Shown piece by piece: positions 1 to 4,661 of a stretch of DNA of 6,617 nt. Position 1 is the first letter of the stretch; every line of letters begins with the position of its first letter. The notes beneath the pieces are model-generated. The model was not told the origin of the DNA and searched no databases. It saw only the letters and a program-made list of their open reading frames with translations. The DNA comes from Methanobacteriota archaeon (lineage in GTDB: Archaea; Thermoplasmatota; Thermoplasmata; RBG-16-68-12), in NCBI GenBank assembly GCA_005879045.1, contig VBLV01000182.1:1-6617 (forward strand), given 5' to 3'. Made by a program: the position numbers and the translations under genes.

Positions 1-2
1 TC

Positions 3-824
3 GCTCATCTGTTGCGCCGAGACCAGCTCGAACATGCGATGCGATTCGTCGACGAACTCGAGATCGCACTCGGTCTCGAGTCGACGAACGAGAACGTCCT
101 CAAATACGCCGTGAACAAAGTGTGGGGCCTCAAGGAGCATGCCCGGGCCGCGTCCCTCGCTCACGAACTCGGGGCGACCGTGAAGACGTACCTCCTGATC
201 AAGCCGCCGTTCTTGACGGAGCGAGAGGCGATCGAGGACGCGGTCCGATCGGGACACGAGGCGGATCCGTACAGCGACACGATCTCCTTCAACCCGGTGA
301 ATGTACAGAGCCGCACGATCGTCGACCGCCTCTTCCGCCGCGGCGAGTACCGCCCCCCGTGGCTCTGGTCCGTCGTCGAAGTCCTTGAACGGACCCGAGA
401 TCTGAAGGCGCACGTGAAGAGCCATCCGACCGCCGGCGGAATGGTCCGCGGGGCGCACAATTGCGGGACCTGCGATCGCCGGGTCGTGAACGCGGTCGAG
501 GAATTCTCCCTCGGCCTCCGAGACGATTTCGCCGACCTGTCGTGCTCCTGCCAGGATGTATGGCGTACCTATTACGAGGTCCAGCCGTTCATGCTGACGT
601 CGTCCGTAACGTTCATGCGAGGCCCGAGGTTCGGGAATCTCGATCCGAATGCGCGACTACGAGCTGAAGCGGGGCACGGGGAAGATCCTGGAGGGCGACG
701 GCCTGAGAAAGATCGCCGCGGACGTGTTCGGCGATGTCGGGACGGATGGCGCGAAGGTGATCGTGTCGTACGGGGCCCTCGAGAAGATGGTCGCGTGGAC
801 CGACGGCAAGAAGCTCTTCGTTGA
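3..824 (+). CDS. raSEA: Archaeosine synthase radical-SAM subunit RaSEA, 3' part
   Basis: This is the C-terminal part of a radical-SAM protein of the RaSEA family (TIGR01210 type). With ArcS, RaSEA converts the lysine adduct of preQ0 at position 15 of archaeal tRNA to archaeosine. The frame is open from the window edge, so the start and the CxxxCxxC iron-sulfur motif lie upstream. Family hallmarks seen are KTYLLIKPPFLTEREAIEDA (from about base 183), NPVNVQ (about 291), RRGEYRPPWLWSVVEVL (about 336), HNCGTCDRR (about 458) and CSCQDVW (about 543), the Cys pairs expected near the C-terminus. Recognisable family sequence ends near base 600. Beyond it the frame continues as Arg-rich sequence to a TGA at 822-824, overlapping the next gene in another frame. 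That tail looks like an out-of-frame reading of the downstream gene. The true end is therefore probably near 609-650, and a frameshift or lost stop is possible. The family call is confident; the 3' boundary is not. Confidence -1.
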   Translation, partial: AHLLRRDQLEHAMRFVDELEIALGLESTNENVLKYAVNKVWGLKEHARAASLAHELGATVKTYLLIKPPFLTEREAIEDAVRSGHEADPYSDTISFNPVNVQSRTIVDRLFRRGEYRPPWLWSVVEVLERTRDLKAHVKSHPTAGGMVRGAHNCGTCDRRVVNAVEEFSLGLRDDFADLSCSCQDVWRTYYEVQPFMLTSSVTFMRGPRFGNLDPNARLRAEAGHGEDPGGRRPEKDRRGRVRRCRDGWREGDRVVRGPREDGRVDRRQEALR

Positions 825-969
825 CACGTCGATGAAGACCGGTGTGGCGGACCACATCGCCACGGACACGATCAAGGCGTACAACAGGTTCCTCGAGCGG
901 GCGACCGGCCTCACGGCGAAAGAGCGGAGCAAGCGAGCGCAGGAAGCCGCGAAGAGAGGCGCCGCCTGA
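649..969 (+). CDS. DUF5611-like small archaeal protein
   Basis: This 106-residue protein begins MRDYELKRG and ends in a basic Lys/Arg/Ala-rich tail. The resemblance is to the small archaeal DUF5611 family, whose members start with a similar aromatic/KRG segment followed by a helix and a beta-rich core; I recognise this from memory only. Visible segments are a helix around residues 18-28 (LRKIAADVFGD), beta-like stretches KVIVSYG, KMVAWTDG and KLFVDTSMK, then a long C-terminal helix (DTIKAYNRFLERATGLTAKERSKRAQEAA). There is no signal peptide or membrane segment, so it should be cytosolic. The ATG at 649 is the only good start; upstream in frame lies a TAA at 607-609 with no start codon between. 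A GAGGT lies 18 bases upstream, which is far for a Shine-Dalgarno. It follows the RaSEA gene on the same strand and probably shares its transcript. Its function is unknown, and the family assignment is moderate. Confidence -1.
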   Translation: MRDYELKRGTGKILEGDGLRKIAADVFGDVGTDGAKVIVSYGALEKMVAWTDGKKLFVDTSMKTGVADHIATDTIKAYNRFLERATGLTAKERSKRAQEAAKRGAA

Positions 970-1030
970 CGGACCGGCGCTCCCGCTCGCGCTCGAAGAA
1001 ATGGAAGAGGGGTGCGGGGGGGCCCTCGGC
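970..1030. other. Convergent intergenic gap
   Basis: This 61-base gap separates the 3' end of the DUF5611-like gene (plus strand) from the 3' end of rpl12 (minus strand). I see no convincing T-run terminator or hairpin in it, so the two transcripts probably end inside or beyond each other's 3' region. Confidence -1.
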
Positions 1031-1339
1031 CTAGCCGAAGAGCGCACCCAGGCCCGCGGCCGCCTCTTCCTCGGAGACTTTCTCCTCTTCCTTCTTTTCC
1101 TCTTTCTTCTCCTCTTTTTTCTTCTCGGCGGGCGGCGCTGGCGCGGGAGCGGCGGTCGGCATCGCGACGGCGGCCTTGAGGGCCTCGTCGATGTTCACGC
1201 CTTCCAGCGCAGCGGTCAGGGCTTTCACGCGAGTCTCGTCGACCTTCACTCCGGCGGCCGTGAGGACCTTCTTCAGGTTCTCCTCGTTCACCGGCTTCCC
1301 GGCCGCGTGCAAGACCAACGCCCCGTACACATATTCCAT
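1031..1339 (-). CDS. rpl12: Ribosomal stalk protein P1 (archaeal L12)
   Basis: This 102-residue protein is the archaeal P1 protein of the large-subunit stalk, which recruits and activates translation GTPases. The N-terminal dimerisation and P0-binding domain (about residues 1-58) starts [21 protein letters not shown] flexible Ala/Pro hinge follows (about 59-72), then a Lys/Glu-rich segment (about 73-92) and the conserved GLGALFG tail that contacts elongation factors. Length is normal for the family. The start is well supported: ATG at 1337-1339 preceded by the strong Shine-Dalgarno GGAGGTG (complement of 1347-1353) at 7-base spacing. It is the last gene of rpl1-rpl10-rpl12 and lies 24 bases after the rpl10 stop. 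The strong Shine-Dalgarno fits the need for several P1 copies per ribosome. The alternating Lys/Glu codons give a long pyrimidine run on the plus strand at about 1080-1130, which is coding and not a terminator. Confidence -1.
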   Translation of the reverse strand: MEYVYGALVLHAAGKPVNEENLKKVLTAAGVKVDETRVKALTAALEGVNIDEALKAAVAMPTAAPAPAPPAEKKKEEKKEEKKEEEKVSEEEAAAGLGALFG

Positions 1340-1346
1340 TCGTCGT

Positions 1347-1353
1347 CACCTCC
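1347..1353 (-). promoter_or_regulatory. Strong Shine-Dalgarno of rpl12
   Basis: On the minus strand this reads GGAGGTG, matching the archaeal 16S 3' tail over seven bases and ending 7 bases before the rpl12 ATG. It is the best match among the ribosome-binding sites of this operon. Confidence -1.
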
Positions 1354-1363
1354 TTGTTCTTGA

Positions 1364-2245
1364 TCACCCGGTCATCGCGCGAAGCTCCTCGTCGGCCGCG
1401 CCGGGCGCGCGTGCGACGAGGGCGCGCATCTGCGCGTACGCCTTCGCTAGGAGAAACTTGACCGACTCCTTCGTCGGGAATTCGGATTCCACCGCGAGCC
1501 CCAGCGCCTGTGCGTGGGCCTTCGCGAGGAGCGGGCGGATCGTTTCTTTCGTCGGGTACCCGATCTCGAGCGCCAGGGCGAGAGCCTCCCGCCAAGCCTG
1601 CGCGATCTGGCCCCGGACGACCGTGTCGTCGACGGCGAGAGCGTCCCGGCGGAACACGGTGCCGTCCTCGTACGCGCCGCGCAGGTCGAGTCCGACGACG
1701 AGCGGGAAAATCTCGAGCCGCGCCAGCTGCTGGGCGACGTCCCTCGGGATTCGCTGACCGGCTCTCACCATGAGCTTGTCTTGGCGAATCACGACTTTCC
1801 CGCGTTCAATCGCGGCGGGAATCCCGGCTTTCTGGAGCTCGCCGACGACCGGGCCGGGCTTGAAGGGCGTCTCCCCCGCGCGGACCCAGAGGTCCTCCGG
1901 CGCGATCTCGCCCCCGCGGGCCGGGGCGCGCGTCTTCGTCGCCTCGAGCTCCTTGAACAGCCGGAAGGGATTGATGTCCGCCGTCACCACGGCCGTCTGC
2001 CCCTCGATCGTGTCGCTGAGCTTGACCAGCGCCGGCTTCTTCTCACTCGCCTGCTGCAGCGCGAGGCGCAGCAGGTTGTTCTTCGCGACGGTGATCGTGG
2101 CACGTCCGGAGAGTTTCTTCCGGATCGCCTGGAACTGCGGCGCAGGGATCCCGTGGATGTTCGCGATCCCGACGACGCGGGCCTGGGCGCAGCGCGTCGC
2201 GAGCGCCTCGACGAGTTGCTTCTTGTAGGGAGCGACGTGCGCCGT
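1364..2245 (-). CDS. rpl10: Ribosomal protein L10 (P0), probable ACG start
   Basis: L10/P0 is the base of the ribosomal stalk; it binds 23S rRNA and carries the P1 dimers. Read from ACG at 2243-2245 it is 293 residues and begins (M)AHVAPYKKQLVEAL, the typical archaeal L10 N-terminus. There is no ATG, GTG or TTG in frame between the upstream in-frame stop (2255-2257, which is the rpl1 stop) and a GTG at 1988-1990. Starting at that GTG would delete 85 conserved residues, including TVAKNNLL. GAGGTG (complement of 2251-2256) lies 5 bases before the ACG. Domains are the rRNA-binding part (about 1-105), the archaeal insertion domain with GEIAPEDLWVRAGETPFKPG (about 112-170), and three C-terminal spine helices that should each hold one P1 dimer. 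Two of these are a clear 26-residue repeat (residues 230 and 256 onward). The acidic GLGALFG tail usual in P0 is absent; the protein stops at EELRAMTG. The gene is certain; the start is inferred. Confidence -1.
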   Translation of the reverse strand, partial: TAHVAPYKKQLVEALATRCAQARVVGIANIHGIPAPQFQAIRKKLSGRATITVAKNNLLRLALQQASEKKPALVKLSDTIEGQTAVVTADINPFRLFKELEATKTRAPARGGEIAPEDLWVRAGETPFKPGPVVGELQKAGIPAAIERGKVVIRQDKLMVRAGQRIPRDVAQQLARLEIFPLVVGLDLRGAYEDGTVFRRDALAVDDTVVRGQIAQAWREALALALEIGYPTKETIRPLLAKAHAQALGLAVESEFPTKESVKFLLAKAYAQMRALVARAPGAADEELRAMTG

Positions 2246-2250
2246 GGGAC

Positions 2251-2256
2251 CACCTC
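2251..2256 (-). promoter_or_regulatory. Shine-Dalgarno of rpl10, overlapping the rpl1 stop
   Basis: On the minus strand this reads GAGGTG, a six-base match to the archaeal anti-Shine-Dalgarno. It overlaps the TGA of rpl1 (2255-2257) and lies 5 bases before the ACG at 2245. The site decides the rpl10 start: its spacing points to ACG at 2243-2245. The GTG at 2251-2253 lies inside it and opens the wrong frame. The overlap suggests translational coupling between L1 and L10. Confidence -1.
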
Positions 2257-2893
2257 AGAGGTACTTCACTGCAGGGCCCATCGTCGTCTTGACATAAGCC
2301 GACTGAATGTTGAAGCGTCCGCGTTCCAGTTTGCCGACGACCCGGCGCATGAGGGCATCGAGATTCTCCGCGAGATCCTCCGGGGGCATGTCTCGCGTCC
2401 CGATGGCCGCATGGAACGTCCGCTTGTCGCGGCTCCGGACGCGAACCGTGTTCCGCAACGAGTTGATGAGGTTCGTCGGATCCGCCGTGGGCGGCACGGG
2501 CCGAGGCATCCTCCCTCGCGGTCCGAGGACGACGCCGAGGCGCTTCCCGATCACGGGCATGAGGGGCGCTTCTGCGATGAAGAAGTCGTACGACGTCGCG
2601 AGGGCCCTTGCCTTTCGCTTGTCGCTGGCGTACTCTTCGATCTCTTGCGGCTGGATCACGAGGTCCGCGACGTTCCTCGCCTTGAGCGCGAGCTCACCGG
2701 AGGCAAAGACGCAGACGCGAATCGGCTTCCCGCGTCCCTTCGGCAGGACGATGTCTTCTTCAACGCGATTCTTCGGGACCGAAAGATCGACATCGCGCAG
2801 GTTCACGGCGACCTCGACGGATTCTTTGAACGCGCGGGGCTTGGCGGCCTCGAGCAGCTTCTTGATTGTCTCGACCGAATGCTTGTCCGCCAA
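2255..2893 (-). CDS. rpl1: Ribosomal protein L1
   Basis: This 212-residue protein is full-length archaeal L1. It binds the L1 stalk of 23S rRNA and, in methanococci, also represses translation of its own operon by binding mRNA. Landmarks are the N-terminal helix with VETIKKLLEAAKPRAF, NLRDVDLSVPKNRVEEDIVLP (about 31-51), the central domain with LGVVLGPRGRMPRPVPP (about residues 120-136), and the C-terminal FNIQSAYVKTTMGPA. The start is TTG at 2891-2893, giving MADKHS, typical for L1. It is preceded by GGAGG (complement of 2903-2907) at 9-base spacing. It is first in rpl1-rpl10-rpl12 and its stop is followed directly by rpl10. A BRE/TATA-like element at 2965-2980 would give a leader of about 50 bases. 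That leader contains a repeated ribosome-binding sequence, so translational control is plausible. Confidence -1.
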   Translation of the reverse strand: MADKHSVETIKKLLEAAKPRAFKESVEVAVNLRDVDLSVPKNRVEEDIVLPKGRGKPIRVCVFASGELALKARNVADLVIQPQEIEEYASDKRKARALATSYDFFIAEAPLMPVIGKRLGVVLGPRGRMPRPVPPTADPTNLINSLRNTVRVRSRDKRTFHAAIGTRDMPPEDLAENLDALMRRVVGKLERGRFNIQSAYVKTTMGPAVKYL

Positions 2894-2901
2894 GGGAGAT
2901 C

Positions 2902-2939
2902 GCCTCCTGCAGTGCGTGCAGCCGTGGGGCCTCCTGCAG
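2902..2939 (-). repeat. Direct repeat with duplicated Shine-Dalgarno in the rpl1 leader
   Basis: The 11-base sequence CTGCAGGAGGC (minus strand) occurs twice, at 2929-2939 and 2902-2912, with a 27-base period. The copy nearer the gene provides the ribosome-binding site of rpl1. The far copy sits in a small perfect hairpin (CTCCT, loop CTGC, AGGAG; 2931-2944) near the predicted 5' end of the transcript. The near GGAG can also pair with CTCC at 2895-2898 just before the TTG start, which could hide the ribosome-binding site. A role in translational control is inference. Confidence -1.
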
Positions 2940-2964
2940 AGGAGAGGCGGCGAAAGAGCGTGCC

Positions 2965-2980
2965 CCTAATAAGGCTTTGC
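2965..2980 (-). promoter_or_regulatory. Predicted rpl1 operon promoter (BRE/TATA)
   Basis: On the minus strand this reads GCAAAG followed by CCTTATTAGG, a purine-rich BRE plus a TATA-like box in otherwise GC-rich DNA. About 25 bases downstream puts the transcript start near 2944, about 50 bases before the rpl1 TTG and just before the first leader repeat. Confidence -1.
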
Positions 2981-2998
2981 GGACACACGGCCGCTGCA

Positions 2999-3020
2999 CG
3001 GTTCACGGGAGAGCGAACCG
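2999..3020. repeat. Inverted repeat upstream of the rpl1 promoter
   Basis: CGGTTC (2999-3004) and GAACCG (3015-3020) are perfect 6-base arms separated by 10 bases. The repeat lies some 20-50 bases upstream of the predicted rpl1 TATA box, where an activator or repressor could bind. No known motif is recognised, and in GC-rich DNA a chance match is possible. Confidence -1.
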
Positions 3021-3085
3021 GCCGGGACGGCTTCGGGGCCGCGAGCGTCGCGCTTGAGATTCCGTTGTCGACACGTCGTCGTGAA

Positions 3086-3106
3086 TTATCAGTCGGACGA
3101 TGATAA
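3086..3106. promoter_or_regulatory. Operator-like dyad TTATCA-N9-TGATAA before the TrmB gene
   Basis: Perfect 6-base arms (3086-3091 and 3101-3106) flank a 9-base spacer and end 2 bases before the TATA-like region of the TrmB-family gene. The TATCA/TGATA half-sites match those of the Thermococcales glycolytic motif (TATCAC-N5-GTGATA) bound by a TrmB-like regulator, but the spacer between them is 9 rather than 7 bases. The position suits control of the TrmB gene itself. This is inference from motif likeness. Confidence -1.
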
Positions 3107-3108
3107 CT

Positions 3109-3116
3109 GCATAAGC
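3109..3116 (+). promoter_or_regulatory. Predicted TATA box of the TrmB-family gene
   Basis: GCATAAGC lies about 34 bases before the GTG start at 3147 in a locally AT-rich stretch. The usual TATA-to-start distance puts transcription initiation at about 3138-3142, so the mRNA would be leaderless or nearly so. This fits the lack of a Shine-Dalgarno before the GTG. Confidence -1.
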
Positions 3117-3146
3117 CTTTTGTAGGAATCGCTCGTAGCCCGATGC

Positions 3147-3965
3147 GTGCGGGAGGAGGACGTCGCGCGTGCCCTCGAGACCCTCGGGCTCACCGGCAAG
3201 GAATCGCGCGCGTACCTGAGCCTGTTGCAGAACGGAGTCGCGACCGCTCAGCAAGTCAGCCAATTCCTCGGGGTCCAGTATCCCGCGGTGTATCGGATCT
3301 TGCAGTCCCTGCAGACGAAAGGCTGGATCGAGGTGTCCCGGGAGCGGCCGAACCGGTATCGGGCCCGCGCGCCTCGAATCGTCGCGGAAGAAGCGCGCCA
3401 ATCGAAAGGCGATGATCTGGTTGCCGCCGCCGAGATGGTGGGCGGGTTGAAGGAGAGTCCCGTCCCGAAAGTCCGGGAGGCCGAGACGGACCTCTGGATC
3501 TACAAGGGGACCGAGTCGATCGGTCGCAAGCTCCGCGAGGTGGTCCTCTCGAGCAGCGGGCAGATCCTGTGCGTGAGTCCGTTTCCTGTCGCCCCTGAAA
3601 TCCTGCGCCTCCTGTTCGACGCGCTCGGGCGATCCCGCCGCGTCGTGCGGGTGGTCCTGAACCAGGCGAACCGCGCAGACCTCGCGGAGCTCGGAAGCCT
3701 CCTGGGACGGAACATGCGCGTGCAATTCCATTTCCCCGCCCGGCCGCTCTCGGCGACGCGCCTCGCCCACACCTATGTGTTCCCGAGCGATCGGGAGGTC
3801 TTCATCCTGAATTCGTTCTACCGCGATGGGGGCCTCGCGGCGGACAAGCTCCAGGGGCTGTGGGTCGGCGACATGGACTTCGTCCGGATCCAGCTCGAGG
3901 CGATGCTCCTAGACCTATCGCAGCCGACGGCTCGGGCGCGGAAGGCGTTTCCAAAGGCCCGCTGA
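3147..3965 (+). CDS. TrmB-family transcriptional regulator
   Basis: This 272-residue protein has the TrmB-family layout. An N-terminal winged helix-turn-helix (about 5-75) contains LGLTGKESRAYLSLLQNG and the probable recognition helix QYPAVYRILQSLQTKGW. A linker follows, then a C-terminal sensor domain (about 115-255) starting LWIYKGTESIGRKLREVV, of the phospholipase-D-like fold seen in TrmB proteins that bind sugars or other small ligands. The start is GTG at 3147; the ATG at 3143 is out of frame, and an in-frame TAG at 3123-3125 excludes earlier starts. It has no operon partner. It is divergent from rpl1, shares a 253-base intergenic region with it, and converges on rpl11 with a 2-base gap, so it sits inside the ribosomal cluster on the opposite strand. 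A dyad just upstream of its promoter suggests self-regulation. The ligand and targets cannot be read from the sequence. The family call is confident. Confidence -1.
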   Translation: MREEDVARALETLGLTGKESRAYLSLLQNGVATAQQVSQFLGVQYPAVYRILQSLQTKGWIEVSRERPNRYRARAPRIVAEEARQSKGDDLVAAAEMVGGLKESPVPKVREAETDLWIYKGTESIGRKLREVVLSSSGQILCVSPFPVAPEILRLLFDALGRSRRVVRVVLNQANRADLAELGSLLGRNMRVQFHFPARPLSATRLAHTYVFPSDREVFILNSFYRDGGLAADKLQGLWVGDMDFVRIQLEAMLLDLSQPTARARKAFPKAR

Positions 3966-3967
3966 CA

Positions 3968-4447
3968 TCAGCCCGCGAGCTGTTTGTCGTACTTGCCGGC
4001 CTGGATTTCTTTCGAGAACTCTTTCGCGGGTTTGCCTTCGACGGTGACGCCCATCGAGACGCACGTGCCGACGACCTCGAGGACGCGGGTCTTCAAGGAT
4101 TTCGCCTGCATCGCGTCCGCCTTCATGTTCGCGACCTTGATCGCCTGCGCCAGGCTCAAGTTCCCGACGCGCGTCTTGCCCGGGTCGCCGGAGCCTTTCT
4201 CGACCTTCAGCTCTTTGGCAATCAGCGCGGACGTCGGTGGGGTACCGACCTCAATCGTGAAGGCTTTCGATTTTGGATCGACAAGCAGGGTGACGGGGAC
4301 CTTCATCCCTTCGAAGCTTTTCGTCTTCTCGTTGATGGCCTTGATGATTTCGACGATGTTCAGGCCGAGCGGACCAAGCGCCGGTCCAAGCGGAGGCCCG
4401 GGGGTGGCCTTGCCGCCATCGACGAGCACGCTGAGCTTCTCAACCAT
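3968..4447 (-). CDS. rpl11: Ribosomal protein L11
   Basis: This 159-residue protein is archaeal L11, which binds the GTPase-associated region of 23S rRNA next to the P0/P1 stalk. The N-terminal domain (about 1-65) contains the Gly/Pro-rich signature GGKATPGPPLGPALGPLGLN. The C-terminal rRNA-binding domain contains GNLSLAQAIKVANMKADAM and VVGTCVSMGVTVEGK. Length is normal for archaea. The ATG at 4445-4447 gives MVEKLSVLVDGGK, the expected family start; no strong Shine-Dalgarno precedes it. A good BRE/TATA at 4488-4500 would give a leader under 20 bases, so the mRNA is nearly leaderless. It lies downstream of spt5 (215-base gap) in the order known from other euryarchaea and may also be reached by readthrough. 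Its stop lies 2 bases from the stop of the convergent TrmB-family gene. Confidence -1.
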   Translation of the reverse strand: MVEKLSVLVDGGKATPGPPLGPALGPLGLNIVEIIKAINEKTKSFEGMKVPVTLLVDPKSKAFTIEVGTPPTSALIAKELKVEKGSGDPGKTRVGNLSLAQAIKVANMKADAMQAKSLKTRVLEVVGTCVSMGVTVEGKPAKEFSKEIQAGKYDKQLAG

Positions 4448-4487
4448 CGCGGGACCCTGAGTGAGCCGGCCCCAGAGAACCGGCCGA

Positions 4488-4500
4488 CATAAACGTTTCG
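4488..4500 (-). promoter_or_regulatory. Predicted rpl11 promoter (BRE/TATA)
   Basis: On the minus strand this reads CGAAAC followed by GTTTATG, a close match to the archaeal BRE plus TATA pattern. The TATA part is about 43 bases before the rpl11 ATG, placing the transcript start near 4465 with a leader of about 15-20 bases. It is the clearest promoter in the window. Confidence -1.
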
Positions 4501-4605
4501 ACCGAGATCACCGAGCACCTCCGGCTGGTACCGGATCCCACATCGCGACGGCGCGGAGGCATCTCGATCGGGCCAGGGCGGGTCCGTCCGCGAGGCTTCG
4601 AGGTT

Positions 4606-4621
4606 AACCTTAAACAAGGTT
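4606..4621. repeat. Inverted repeat downstream of spt5
   Basis: AACCTT and AAGGTT are perfect 6-base arms around a 4-base loop, overlapping the perfect 10-base palindrome AGGTTAACCT (4601-4610). On the minus strand it lies about 41 bases after the spt5 stop. It could be an RNA hairpin at the 3' end of the ftsZ-secE-spt5 message or a protein-binding site. It lacks the T-run of a classic terminator. Confidence -1.
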
Positions 4622-4661
4622 GAACCGCGCGGCCCTTGCCGACCGATGCGGATGGCCCGAC

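Larger units (their letters stand above)
4448..4661. other. spt5-rpl11 intergenic region
   Basis: This gap holds the rpl11 promoter, a GCCGG/CCGGC dyad between the TATA box and the rpl11 start (4465-4485), and an AT-rich inverted repeat at 4606-4621. I found no supportable small gene or tRNA on either strand. Confidence -1.

Noticed and set aside
1080..1130. Long pyrimidine run on the plus strand resembling a T-rich terminator for the DUF5611-like gene
   Set aside because: It is the complement of the Lys/Glu codon stretch of rpl12 and is explained by that coding sequence.
657..1595. Minus-strand open frame of 312 codons over DUF5611, rpl12 and rpl10
   Set aside because: Low-complexity Arg/Gly/Ala composition, and it crosses three genes supported by family motifs.
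1984..2253. GTG-started minus-strand frame beginning inside the rpl10 Shine-Dalgarno
   Set aside because: It gives an Arg/Ser-rich sequence and is out of frame with L10; the true L10 N-terminus is read one frame over from the ACG.
2800..2893. L1 autoregulatory RNA site within the start of rpl1, as in methanococci
   Set aside because: I could not identify the two-stem asymmetric-loop structure by eye, so I do not claim it.
3072..3083. CACG-TCGT-CGTG dyad near the TrmB-family promoter
   Set aside because: Four-base arms in GC-rich DNA are too short to separate from chance.
1514..3103. Very long plus-strand open frame (529 codons) across the rpl10-rpl1 region
   Set aside because: It is rich in Arg, Asp and Leu with no family resemblance and lies antisense to two clear ribosomal genes; it is a product of GC-rich codon use.
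4498..4605. Possible tRNA or small RNA in the spt5-rpl11 gap
   Set aside because: No T-loop consensus with matching acceptor and anticodon arms could be found on either strand.
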